A stretch of 45,425 nt of DNA from positions 1 to 45,425 of the forward strand of contig NZ_QFDQ01000045.1 in assembly GCF_003270085.1 (NCBI RefSeq), in the 5' to 3' direction. Positions 31,814-45,332 of this stretch are shown here, piece after piece. The DNA is from Streptomyces triticisoli. Its GTDB lineage: Bacteria; Actinomycetota; Actinomycetes; Streptomycetales; Streptomycetaceae. Every line of letters begins with the position of its first letter. Positions within the stretch are counted from its first letter, which is position 1. The position numbers and the translations under genes were made by a program. The notes beneath the pieces are model-generated. The model made no database searches and was not told where the DNA came from. It was given only the letters and a program-made list of their open reading frames with translations.

Positions 31814-34558
31814 CTACCCCTCGGACTCCCCGCGCATCACGGCCAGTACTCCGTCCAGGTCGTCGGGCTTCACCAGGACGTCACGCGCCTTGGACCCCTC
31901 GCTGGGGCCGACGATGCCCCGGGACTCCATGAGGTCCATCAGCCGCCCGGCCTTGGCGAAGCCGACGCGCAACTTGCGCTGCAGCATGGAGGTGGAGCCG
32001 AACTGCGTGGAGACGACCAGTTCGGCCGCCTGGCACAGCAGGTCGAGGTCGTCGCCGATGTCCTCGTCGATCTCCTTCTTCTGCTTGGTGCCGACGACGA
32101 CGTCGTCCCGGAAGGCCGGCGCCATCTGGTCCCTGCAGTGCCGGACGACCGCCTGGACCTCCTCCTCGGTCACGAACGCGCCCTGCATACGGGTCGGCTT
32201 GCCCGCGCCCATCGGCAGGAACAGCCCATCGCCCTTGCCGATCAGCTTCTCGGCGCCCGGCTGGTCGAGGATGACGCGCGAGTCGGCCAGCGAGGAGGTG
32301 GCGAAGGCCAGCCGCGAGGGCACGTTCGCCTTGATCAGACCGGTGACGACGTCGACGGAGGGCCGCTGGGTGGCGAGCACCAGGTGGATGCCGGCCGCGC
32401 GCGCGAGCTGGGTGATGCGCACGATCGCGTCCTCGACGTCGCGCGGCGCGACCATCATCAGGTCGGCGAGCTCGTCGACGATCACCAGCAGGTACGGGTA
32501 CGGCTGCAGTTCCCGCTCGCTGCCCTCCTGCGCCTTCACCTTGCCGCTGCGGACGGCCGCGTTGAAGTCGTCGATGTGCCGGAAGCCGTACGCCGCCAGG
32601 TCGTCGTACCTGAGGTCCATCTCGCGCACGACCCACTGCAGCGCCTCGGCGGCCCGCTTGGGGTTGGTGATGATCGGCGTGATCAGGTGCGGGATGCCCT
32701 CGTAGGCGGTCAGTTCGACGCGTTTGGGGTCGACGAGGACCATGCGGACGTCCTCCGGGGTCGCCCGCATCATGACCGAAGTGATCAGGCAGTTGATGCA
32801 GGACGACTTGCCGGATCCGGTGGCACCGGCGACCAGGATGTGCGGCATCTTCGCGACGTTGGCCATCACGTAGCCGCCCTCGACGTCCTTGCCGAGCGCG
32901 ACCAGCATCGGGTGGTCGTCCTCGGCCGCCTCCGCCAGGCGCAGCACGTCACCGAGGTTGACCATCTCCCGGTCGGTGTTGGGGATCTCGATGCCGACCG
33001 CGGACTTGCCGGGGATGGGGCTGATGATCCGCACGTCCGGGCTGGCCACGGCGTAGGCGATGTTCTTCGTCAGCGCGGTGATGCGCTCGACCTTCACGGC
33101 GGGCCCGAGTTCGACCTCGTAGCGCGTGACCGTCGGTCCGCGCGTGAACCCGGTGACGCGGGCGTCGACCTTGAACTCGGTGAAGACGTTGGTGAGCGAG
33201 TCGACGATGGCGTCGTTGGCCGCGCTGCGCGCCTTGCCGGGGCCGCCCCGCTCGAGCAGGTCGAGGGAGGGCAGGGAGTAGGTGATGTCACCGGACAGCT
33301 GGAGCTGTTCGGCGCGCGGCGGCAGGTCGCGGGTCTGCGGCGGCGGGGTCTTGGTGAGGTCGGGGACCCCGGCCGGCTTCTCCTGCGCGGGGGGCCGGGC
33401 GGGGGCGGGCGCGGTCTCCTTGGCCCGCGCGGCCGGTACGGGAGCCGGGGTCGTCGTCTCCGCGCGGTCGGCGACACTGACGCCCTGGGTGAGGTCGGCG
33501 ACGACCGGCGAGGGCGGCATGCCGTGCAGGACGGCGCCGTCGAGTGCGGCGGCGGCAGCGGCGGCCACGTCCACGGCGTCCATCTGCCGTCCCATGTCCG
33601 GCTGCGGCACGGCCGAGCGCCGGGGACGGCCACGGCGCTTGGAGAGGGCCTCCTGCTCGGCGCCGTCGGGGTCGTACTCCTGGGGGGCGCCCCGGCGCTT
33701 GCGGGGGCGCGCGGGCAAGGCCTCGCGCCACTGCTCTTCGTAGCGGGCGTCGTCCTCGGTGTACTCGGTGTACTCGGTGTCCTCCGGGTCGGGCAGGACG
33801 CCGAGCTTCACTCCGAGCAGCCGCAGCCGCTGCGGGATCGCGTTGACCGGGGTGGCGGTGACGACCAGCAGGCCGAACACGGTGAGCAGCACCAGCAGCG
33901 GTACGGCGAGGACCTCACCCATGGCATACGTCAGCGGGGTCGCCGCACCCCAGCCGATGAGCCCGCCGGCGTCCCTTATGGCCTGCATGCCGTCACCGCG
34001 GGCGGGCGAACCGCAGGCGATGTGGACCTGTCCGAGCACGCCGATCAGCAGCGCGGACAGGCCGATGACGATACGTCCGTTGGCCTCGGGCTTCTCGGGG
34101 TGCCGGATGAGGCGTACGGCGATGGCCGCGAGCAGGATCGGCACGAGCAGGTCCAGGCGGCCGAAGGCCCCGGTCACCAGGATCTCGACGAGACCGCCGA
34201 CGGGCCCGTGCAGATCGGCCCAGGTACCGGCGGCGACGATCAGGGCGACGGCGAGCAGCAGCAGGGCGACGCCGTCCTTGCGGTGCGCGGGGTCGAGGTT
34301 CCTGGCGCCCTGCCCTATCCCGCGGAACACGGCGCCGACGGCGTGCGCGAGCCCGAGCCAGAGGGCGCGCACGATCCGGTACACACCCCCGGTCGGATTG
34401 GGCGCGGGTCTGGGCGCGGGCTTTCCCGCCGCGGCCTTCTTGGCAGGCGCCTTCTTGGCGGGGGCCTTCTTCGCAGCGGCCTTCCTCGCCGGAGCCGCCC
34501 CGGGAGCGGCCGCCTTCTTCGCGGGCTGCTTCTTGGCTGCGGAGGGACGTGAGGCCAT
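31814..34558 (-). CDS. ftsK: DNA translocase FtsK/SpoIIIE
   Basis: FtsK pumps chromosomal DNA across closing septa; in Streptomyces this is important during sporulation septation. The 914-residue protein has a Lys/Ala/Pro-rich basic N-tail (KKAPAKK-type repeats), four or so membrane helices (about 90-250), a disordered linker, and the motor domain with Walker A GATGSGKSS and Walker B LLVIVDELADLMM. The C-terminal gamma winged helix (STSMLQRKLRVGFAKAGRLM, then DLMESRGIVGP) reads polarity sequences. ATG 34558 is used: TAACCT lies 7 nt upstream and there is no Shine-Dalgarno, so the mRNA is probably leaderless. The frame is open to 34612. Confidence 0.97.
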   Translation of the reverse strand: MASRPSAAKKQPAKKAAAPGAAPARKAAAKKAPAKKAPAKKAAAGKPAPRPAPNPTGGVYRIVRALWLGLAHAVGAVFRGIGQGARNLDPAHRKDGVALLLLAVALIVAAGTWADLHGPVGGLVEILVTGAFGRLDLLVPILLAAIAVRLIRHPEKPEANGRIVIGLSALLIGVLGQVHIACGSPARGDGMQAIRDAGGLIGWGAATPLTYAMGEVLAVPLLVLLTVFGLLVVTATPVNAIPQRLRLLGVKLGVLPDPEDTEYTEYTEDDARYEEQWREALPARPRKRRGAPQEYDPDGAEQEALSKRRGRPRRSAVPQPDMGRQMDAVDVAAAAAAALDGAVLHGMPPSPVVADLTQGVSVADRAETTTPAPVPAARAKETAPAPARPPAQEKPAGVPDLTKTPPPQTRDLPPRAEQLQLSGDITYSLPSLDLLERGGPGKARSAANDAIVDSLTNVFTEFKVDARVTGFTRGPTVTRYEVELGPAVKVERITALTKNIAYAVASPDVRIISPIPGKSAVGIEIPNTDREMVNLGDVLRLAEAAEDDHPMLVALGKDVEGGYVMANVAKMPHILVAGATGSGKSSCINCLITSVMMRATPEDVRMVLVDPKRVELTAYEGIPHLITPIITNPKRAAEALQWVVREMDLRYDDLAAYGFRHIDDFNAAVRSGKVKAQEGSERELQPYPYLLVIVDELADLMMVAPRDVEDAIVRITQLARAAGIHLVLATQRPSVDVVTGLIKANVPSRLAFATSSLADSRVILDQPGAEKLIGKGDGLFLPMGAGKPTRMQGAFVTEEEVQAVVRHCRDQMAPAFRDDVVVGTKQKKEIDEDIGDDLDLLCQAAELVVSTQFGSTSMLQRKLRVGFAKAGRLMDLMESRGIVGPSEGSKARDVLVKPDDLDGVLAVMRGESEG

Positions 34559-34565
34559 GGGTGCG

Positions 34566-34571
34566 AGGTTA
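34566..34571 (-). promoter_or_regulatory. -10 box of ftsK (leaderless type)
   Basis: TAACCT on the minus strand ends 7 nt before the ftsK ATG; no Shine-Dalgarno is present. Confidence 0.45.
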
Positions 34572-34734
34572 CCGGTGGAGACGACAGCGGACACGTGTGC
34601 CCAGGGCTTCACCCGTTCGTGTCGCCCACGGAGAGGCGCCGAACTGACGCGCCCTCAAGGAACCGTATGGCAGTCGTCCTTCGCCGGGTCCGCGCGCTTG
34701 GTGCCCGTGCCCAGCCCCGGTTGGCGGTCCCGGC

Positions 34735-35415
34735 TCACCCCTGGGGGGAAACCGGCGAGGTGCTCCCCGTCCCCGGCTCCAGCGCGTCCAGGGCCCGCCT
34801 GAGCCCCGTCAGCTTACGCTCGAGGTGGGCTGCCGTGGCCACCGCCGCCGCGTCCGCGGACTCGTCGTCGAGCTGCTTGGAGAGGGCCTCCGCCTGTTCC
34901 TCGACGGCGGCGAGGCGGGCGGAGAGTTCGGCGAGCAGGCCGGCCGGCTCCTTGCCGTCGCCGACTCCGCCTTTGTCGCCGCCCTCCAGTTGGAGCCGCA
35001 GCAGGGCCGCCTGCTCCTTCAGCTGACAGTTCTTCATGTACAGGTCCACGAACACCGAGACCTTCGCGCGCAGCACCCACGGGTCGAACGGCTTGGAGAT
35101 GTAGTCCACCGCGCCGGCCGCATAGCCACGGAAGGTGTGGTGCGGTCCGTGGTTGATCGCGGTGAGGAAGATGATCGGGATGTCCCGGGTCCTCTCCCGC
35201 CGCTTGATGTGCGCGGCCGTCTCGAAACCGTCCATGCCCGGCATCTGGACGTCCAGCAGAATGACCGCGAAGTCGTCCGTGAGCAGTGCTTTGAGCGCTT
35301 CCTCCCCGGACGATGCCCGCACCAGCGTCTGATCGAGCGCAGAGAGGATGGCCTCCAGCGCCAACAGATTCTCCGGCCGGTCATCGACCAGGAGGATCTT
35401 GGCCTTCTGCACCAT
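34735..35415 (-). CDS. osaB: Response regulator OsaB (receiver plus coiled coil)
   Basis: OsaB is a response regulator needed for osmoadaptation in S. coelicolor (from memory, SCO5749). The 226-residue protein has a receiver domain (Asp11/Asp12, phospho-acceptor Asp55 in LLDVQMPG, Lys108 in ISKPF), then a helical C-terminal half (about 130-210) rich in Glu, Leu and Ala that looks like a coiled coil. No DNA-binding domain is visible, so it probably acts by protein contact. ATG 35415 follows GGAGG. It lies 291 bp downstream of osaA on the same strand; that gap holds two promoter-like sites of the sigma-R type. Confidence 0.93.
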   Translation of the reverse strand: MVQKAKILLVDDRPENLLALEAILSALDQTLVRASSGEEALKALLTDDFAVILLDVQMPGMDGFETAAHIKRRERTRDIPIIFLTAINHGPHHTFRGYAAGAVDYISKPFDPWVLRAKVSVFVDLYMKNCQLKEQAALLRLQLEGGDKGGVGDGKEPAGLLAELSARLAAVEEQAEALSKQLDDESADAAAVATAAHLERKLTGLRRALDALEPGTGSTSPVSPQG

Positions 35416-35593
35416 GGCCCGCCCTCCTCGCCCCGGCGTGGGGCCGCCCCTGTCCGCAGGAATCGGGGAGGCACCGGCGGGCGCCGCCCCGGGGGACGAC
35501 TCCCTTGCGCCGCCCGTCCTTGTGCCGGTCATCGTAGCCGCACCCCGCCCGTCGCCACACCCTGTCACCGTGATGTCACTGTGCACGTGGCAG

Positions 35594-35621
35594 AAACGCG
35601 GCGGGAGACCAGAAGGTTCCC
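35594..35621 (-). promoter_or_regulatory. ECF sigma-R-like promoter 1 of osaB
   Basis: On the minus strand GGGAAC (complement of 35616-35621) is separated by exactly 18 nt from GTTT (complement of 35594-35597), close to the sigma-R consensus GGAAT-N18-GTT. It would start a leader of about 170 nt before osaB. Confidence 0.45.
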
Positions 35622-35663
35622 CGAATCCCGCACTTCTACACGGCTTCGGGCACCCCGAGCCAA

Positions 35664-35691
35664 CAACTCCGCGCGCACCCGGAAGGTTCCC
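35664..35691 (-). promoter_or_regulatory. ECF sigma-R-like promoter 2 of osaB
   Basis: GGGAAC (complement of 35686-35691), 18 nt, then GTTG (complement of 35664-35667). It begins just after the osaA stop codon and lies exactly 70 bp from the first site; both share the 10-bp block GAAGGTTCCC on the plus strand. Confidence 0.45.
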
Positions 35692-35706
35692 GTCACCGGC
35701 CTGCCG

Positions 35707-41235
<5,529 letters not shown>

Positions 41236-41608
41236 TGTGTCCCTCCCGCAGGGGTCGACCGTTGCTGCTGTGCCCCGGTACTGCTGTTCGGCGTACCAGT
41301 TACTGCTGCGTATGTCCGCCCGATGTAATCAGGCCACACCGAGGACTGCTGCCCCGGGTGCGGAGAACACACTCAGCCTGCTCCGACGTTCGCCAGAAGA
41401 CTGCCCAGTGTTTCACCCCTGCCGAACCAGGCCATAACACTTCGGCAGCTTCGCAACCCTCCGCACACCCTCCGGGCGGAATCACAGCCGACCGGCATCC
41501 GCATGGACCGCGAAGGTAAGTAACCTTGCATGGGGCTGTCCAGCCACGCCGGTCCGTCCGGCCTGGGCGGTGGCACGGGAACGAGCGGGCATGGAGGGCG
41601 GCCGCAAC
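41236..41608. other. Divergent osaA-osaC control region
   Basis: This 373-base gap has no gene. It contains three exact ACTGCTG copies (41280-41286, 41302-41308, 41345-41351) spaced 22 and 43 bp apart, about two and four helical turns, and an inverted repeat AAGGT-AAGTA-ACCTT (41513-41527) upstream of osaC. No clear sigma-B type GGGTAY box was found by eye. Promoters for both genes must lie here. Confidence 0.5.
41513..41527. promoter_or_regulatory. Inverted repeat upstream of osaC
   Basis: AAGGT and ACCTT flank a 5-nt centre. The right half contains TAACCT, which could act as a -10 for osaC, so a protein bound here would block or guide transcription. Confidence 0.35.
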
Positions 41609-44362
41609 ATGACCACCGGAGTGATCCCCGAGGGACAGTCCCCGGAGCCACGGCCGAAGGGCCCGCAACTGCCGGAGCAGCGGCGCGAGCCCGTCGGCCA
41701 CCTGGGTCTGCACGTCGACAACCGGACGAGGAGTTCTGTGATCACCGCGCGCGCGGCCGCCAGCTTCGAGCCCCAGGGGCGATCGGTCGCGACCGCCCGG
41801 TCCTTCGTCCGCGACACCCTCCAGGGCTGGGGTTTCGGCGACATCGTCGACGACGCCGTGGTCCTCACCAGCGAACTGGTCACCAACGCGGTCGTCCACG
41901 CCGGCACGGCCGCCGACGTTCTGTGCCTGCGCAGTGACGACGGAGTGCGGATCGAGGTGTCCGACCGCTATCCGGAGCGTGAGATCCCGGTCCAGAGCTC
42001 CGCGGTCAACATGGGCAGCCCCGACCGCGAGGGCGGCCGCGGCCTGCAGCTGTGCGCGGCCCTGGCCGGCCACTGGGGCGTGGAGTACACGCCCACGCAC
42101 AAGAAGGTCTGGTTCCAGCTGGACCTGCCCGAGCGCCCGGTCGGCACCCGCGCCGCCGGCCCCGCCCTGCCCGCCGACCTCCTCCCGCTCGCCGACGGCC
42201 GGGTCCGCGTGGCCGTCGTCCAGATCGACCGCGACGGCTCCATCACCGCCTGGAACGAGGACGCCGAGGAACTCTTCGGCTACGCCGCCGAGCAGGTCAC
42301 CGGCAAGCCGCTCACCGACCTCGCGGCCTGGCCGCACACCCCCGGCACCGGCACGGGCATCGCCGAGGCGCTCCGGCTCTCCCGCTGGGAGGGCAGCTAC
42401 GGCATCCGCGGCGCCCACGGCCGCGTCATCCCCGTCTACGCCTCCCACCTCCGCGTCCGCGACACGGGCGGCGAGCCCTCCACGGTCTGTCTGCTCGTCC
42501 GGAACCACGAACGGGCCGTACTGCAGACGCCGTTGCGCCCGGCGGCGACCACCGATGCGGGCGGCGCCCCCGAGGGCCCGAGCACCGACCCCTTCGAGGT
42601 CTTCATCGGCTCCCCCGCCCCCGACGACCTCGACGGCCTGCTGCAGCGCACCGTCGAGCGCGCCCGCGACATGCTCGACGGCGATGCCGCCTTCCTCCTC
42701 CTCGCCACCGACGACGAGACGGAGTTGGAGGTCCGCGCCTCCACCGGCCTGCCCTCCGCCCGCCAGCGCTTCGCCCGCGTCCCCGTCGAGGCCGGCCCCG
42801 GCCGCTACGGCTCGGCCCGCATGCCGGCCGTCCACGACGACCTCACCGCCGTCCCCGGCGCCGTCCCCCTCCTCAACAGCACCGGCATGCGCTCGGTCGT
42901 CACGGTCCCGCTGAAGGTCGAGGGCCGCCTCACCGGCTCCCTCGGCGTCGCCGCGGAGGCACCCGGCAGATACTCCAACGAGGAGGCGCTGCGCCTGCAG
43001 TTCGCCGCCGACCGCATCGCCCTGGCCGTCGAGTCGGCCCGCCTGGGCGAGCTGGAACGGCTGCGCCGCGGCTCCCTCAGCTTCCTCGTCGAGGCCTCCG
43101 ACCTGCTGGCCGGCACCCTGGACCGGGACCAGACCCTCGCCCTGATGGCCCAGATGACGGTCCCCACCCTGGCGACCTGGTGCGCCGTCTACACGATCGC
43201 CGACCAGGCCTCCGAGCCCTATCTGTCCTACGTCCTGCACGAGGACGAGGACCTGATCGACGGCATCAAGTCCCTGCTGTCCAAGATCGCTCCGCCGGAC
43301 CCGGTACCCGCCCCCGGCGCCCGCGTGTGGAACGCGCCCGGCGAGGCCGCCCACCAGGCGGCCCTGCGCACCTCCATGCGCAGCCTCAGCCTGGGCGACT
43401 CGCACCACCGGATCGGTACGACCATCGGACCGACGCTGGCCACGGCCTCCGCGGTCGGCGGTGAGACGGTCGTCCTGCCGCTGGTCGCCCGCAACCGCGT
43501 CATCGGCATGCTTACCCTCGGCAAGCCCGCCGACGAGCACTTCCGCCAGGAGATCCTGGAACTGGCCGAGGACCTGAGCCGCCGCGCCGCCCTCGCCCTG
43601 GACAACGCCCGCCTGTACTCGGAGCGCACGGCCATCAGCCAGTCCCTCCAGCGCAGCCTCCTGCCGCCGGGGCTCCCCGACGTCGAGGGCGTGGAGGTCG
43701 AGGTCATCTACCGCGCGGCCGGCGAGGGCAACGAGGTCGGCGGCGACTTCTACGACCTCTTCCCGATCCGGGACGGCGCCTACGGCTTCGCCATCGGCGA
43801 CGTCTGCGGTACGGGACCGGAGGCAGCCGCGGTGACGGGCCTGGCCCGGCACGCACTCAGGCTGCTGGCCCGCGAGGGCTTCGGCGGCCCCGCGGTGCTG
43901 GAGCGCCTGAACTCCGCCATCCTCGACGAGGGCGCCCGCAGCCGCTTCCTCACGCTTCTGTACGGCGAGCTGTGGCCGCAGGAGGACGGCAGCGCCCAGC
44001 TGAAGGTCGTCTGTGCCGGCCACCCGCTGCCGCTGCGCCTGCGCCAGGACGGCACGGTCGAGCCGGCCGCCGAGCCCCAGCCCCTCCTCGGCGTCATGGA
44101 GGACCTGGAACTGTACGAGCAGACGGTCACGCTGGACCCCGGCGACGTCCTGCTGTGCGTCACGGACGGCGTCACCGAACGCCGCGAGGGCGCGCGCATG
44201 CTGGGCGACGACGGTCTCGCCGACGTCCTCACCACCTGCACGGGCCTGACGGCCGGCGCGGTGGCCGCCCGCATCATGCGCGCGGTGGAGCGCTTCGCCT
44301 CGGACGCCCCGTCCGACGACATGGCGATTCTCGCCATGCGTGTCCCGGGCCTGCACACATAG
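41609..44362 (+). CDS. osaC: Multidomain sigma-factor regulator OsaC (RsbW kinase, PAS, GAF, SpoIIE phosphatase)
   Basis: The 917-residue protein combines an RsbW-like anti-sigma kinase domain (about 45-170; N-box TSELVTNAVVHAG, G-box EGGRGLQLCAAL), a PAS domain (about 195-300; IDRDGSITAWNEDAEELFGY), GAF-type domains (about 330-480 and 500-680) and a SpoIIE/PP2C phosphatase (about 690-915; GNEVGGDFYDLF, IGDVCGTGPEAAA, APSDDMAILAMRV). In S. coelicolor OsaC (SCO5747) is described as switching off sigma-B after osmotic stress. ATG 41609 was chosen because GGAGGG lies about 10 nt upstream; ATG 41591 and GTG 41570 are in frame. It is divergent from osaA and followed by a hairpin terminator. Confidence 0.93.
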   Translation: MTTGVIPEGQSPEPRPKGPQLPEQRREPVGHLGLHVDNRTRSSVITARAAASFEPQGRSVATARSFVRDTLQGWGFGDIVDDAVVLTSELVTNAVVHAGTAADVLCLRSDDGVRIEVSDRYPEREIPVQSSAVNMGSPDREGGRGLQLCAALAGHWGVEYTPTHKKVWFQLDLPERPVGTRAAGPALPADLLPLADGRVRVAVVQIDRDGSITAWNEDAEELFGYAAEQVTGKPLTDLAAWPHTPGTGTGIAEALRLSRWEGSYGIRGAHGRVIPVYASHLRVRDTGGEPSTVCLLVRNHERAVLQTPLRPAATTDAGGAPEGPSTDPFEVFIGSPAPDDLDGLLQRTVERARDMLDGDAAFLLLATDDETELEVRASTGLPSARQRFARVPVEAGPGRYGSARMPAVHDDLTAVPGAVPLLNSTGMRSVVTVPLKVEGRLTGSLGVAAEAPGRYSNEEALRLQFAADRIALAVESARLGELERLRRGSLSFLVEASDLLAGTLDRDQTLALMAQMTVPTLATWCAVYTIADQASEPYLSYVLHEDEDLIDGIKSLLSKIAPPDPVPAPGARVWNAPGEAAHQAALRTSMRSLSLGDSHHRIGTTIGPTLATASAVGGETVVLPLVARNRVIGMLTLGKPADEHFRQEILELAEDLSRRAALALDNARLYSERTAISQSLQRSLLPPGLPDVEGVEVEVIYRAAGEGNEVGGDFYDLFPIRDGAYGFAIGDVCGTGPEAAAVTGLARHALRLLAREGFGGPAVLERLNSAILDEGARSRFLTLLYGELWPQEDGSAQLKVVCAGHPLPLRLRQDGTVEPAAEPQPLLGVMEDLELYEQTVTLDPGDVLLCVTDGVTERREGARMLGDDGLADVLTTCTGLTAGAVAARIMRAVERFASDAPSDDMAILAMRVPGLHT

Positions 44363-44385
44363 GGCGGGCGGGGAAGACATGCGAA

Positions 44386-44414
44386 AGGCCCTCGCCCGGA
44401 TGGGGCGAGGGCCT
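44386..44414. terminator. Terminator between osaC and tRNA-Thr
   Basis: AGGCCCTCGCCC and GGGCGAGGGCCT form a perfect 12-bp stem with a 5-nt loop, followed by CTTT on the plus strand. It can end both osaC and, on the other strand, the tRNA transcript. Confidence 0.8.
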
Positions 44415-44420
44415 CTTTGC

Positions 44421-44496
44421 TGGAGCCCCCAAACGGAATCGAACCGTTGACCTTCTCCTTACCATGGAGACGCTCTGCCGACTGAGCTATAGGGGC
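44421..44496 (-). tRNA. tRNA-Thr (anticodon GGT)
   Basis: The 76-nt minus-strand gene folds into a full cloverleaf: acceptor GCCCCTA/TGGGGGC, D-arm with AGCTCAGTCGGCAGAGC, anticodon stem TCTCC/GGAGA around the loop ATGGTAA (anticodon GGT), T-arm with GGTTCGATTCC. Discriminator U and CCA are encoded (44421-44424). It lies downstream of the DegT-like gene on the same strand. Confidence 0.97.
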
Positions 44497-44537
44497 CAGT
44501 CGCCTTTTCGAGGTTTCCCTCGCGGCAACGGAATAGA

Positions 44538-45233
44538 TCATACCCCGAACAGAGCCGTGCTCCCAACCACGATCGGGCCACCCAGCGCATTGCACGCCGA
44601 AACGATCCGCTGCATCTCCCGCCGCGTCAACGAGGCGTGCACCGGCAGCGCGAGCGTCTCCTCGGCGGCCCGCTCGGTCTCCGGCAGGGACACGCACCGG
44701 CGGAACCCGGGCAGCCGGTGCAGGGGTGTCTTCACGGGCACTCGGCAGTCAACTCCCTTGGCCCGTATGGCTCGTGCGAAGGCGTCCCGGTCCGGCCGGC
44801 CGTTCCCGGGGACACGTACCACGTACTGCTGATAGGTGTGCCCGTCGCCCCCGTCCGGCGTCCGCACGCCCCGCAGCTTCGCATCCAGATAGGCGGCATG
44901 CTCCCGGCGCTGCGCCATCTCGTCGTACGGCGCCTCCGACTCCCCCTGTTCCAGCACCAGCACCCCGTGCCGCCGGCCGACCTCGTGCAGCCGCTCCATG
45001 TCGGCCGACCGGCCGAAGCGGTGTACGACAACAACGGCCGCCGTACGGGGGGTTACGGCGGCCTCGACGGCGAACGGGTCGAGGCAGTACGCCACCGGGT
45101 CTATGTCGGCGAACACCGGCAGCGCAGCCACCTGAGTCACGGCCTCGGCGACCTCCGCGTTGCCGAACGCCGGCACGACGACCTCGTCACCGGCTCCGAC
45201 TCCGGCGGCCCTGAGCAGTGCAGCAATACCCAT
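44538..45233 (-). CDS. Truncated DegT/DnrJ/EryC1/StrS aminotransferase-like protein
   Basis: The 231-residue protein aligns with sugar aminotransferases of the DegT/DnrJ/EryC1/StrS family: GIAALLRAAGVGAGDEVVVPAFG, LPVFADIDPVAYCLDP, AAVVVVHRFGRSADM, VLVLEQGESEA, and the C-terminal HTYQQYVVRVPG and LPVHASLTRREMQRIV. Family members are about 370 residues. Here some 50 N-terminal residues are missing (an in-frame TGA lies just upstream of the only ATG), and the central block with the PLP-binding lysine is absent; the PLP-contact Asp is replaced in EQGESEA. It is unlikely to be an active transaminase. It sits between the rRNA terminator and tRNA-Thr. Whether it is a decaying gene or a conserved non-enzyme cannot be told from this sequence alone. 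Confidence 0.8.
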   Translation of the reverse strand: MGIAALLRAAGVGAGDEVVVPAFGNAEVAEAVTQVAALPVFADIDPVAYCLDPFAVEAAVTPRTAAVVVVHRFGRSADMERLHEVGRRHGVLVLEQGESEAPYDEMAQRREHAAYLDAKLRGVRTPDGGDGHTYQQYVVRVPGNGRPDRDAFARAIRAKGVDCRVPVKTPLHRLPGFRRCVSLPETERAAEETLALPVHASLTRREMQRIVSACNALGGPIVVGSTALFGV

Positions 45234-45285
45234 GAGACGGATGCTGGTTGAACGATGTGAACGTCAAGTGACGGAAAACAAAAAA

Positions 45286-45321
45286 GGGTTGGACCCAGAA
45301 CCGAAGTTCTGGGTCCAACCC
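45286..45321 (-). terminator. rRNA operon terminator
   Basis: A perfect 16-bp stem (45286-45301 with 45306-45321) is closed by a cUUCGg tetraloop on the minus strand and followed by a T-rich run (complement of 45275-45285). It starts 11 nt after the 5S rRNA 3' end, the textbook intrinsic terminator. Confidence 0.95.
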
Positions 45322-45332
45322 TCTGAAGATTT

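Noticed and set aside
31754..34552. Plus-strand open frame of 932 codons opposite ftsK
   Set aside because: It is antisense to a clear FtsK; low-complexity His/Arg/Gly-rich translation without domains.
41513..41527. Iron box (DmdR/IdeR type) upstream of osaC
   Set aside because: The arms resemble AGGT/ACCT but the spacing is 5 nt rather than the 7 expected, so the match fails.
41300..44380. Minus-strand open frame of 1026 codons opposite osaC
   Set aside because: Antisense shadow of OsaC, no recognisable motif, and it runs across the osaA-osaC control region.
44421..44496. Integration site of a mobile element at tRNA-Thr
   Set aside because: No integrase and no repeat of the tRNA 3' end was seen in the window.
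44538..45233. Functional sugar aminotransferase
   Set aside because: The PLP lysine region and N-terminus are missing, so normal catalysis cannot be supported.
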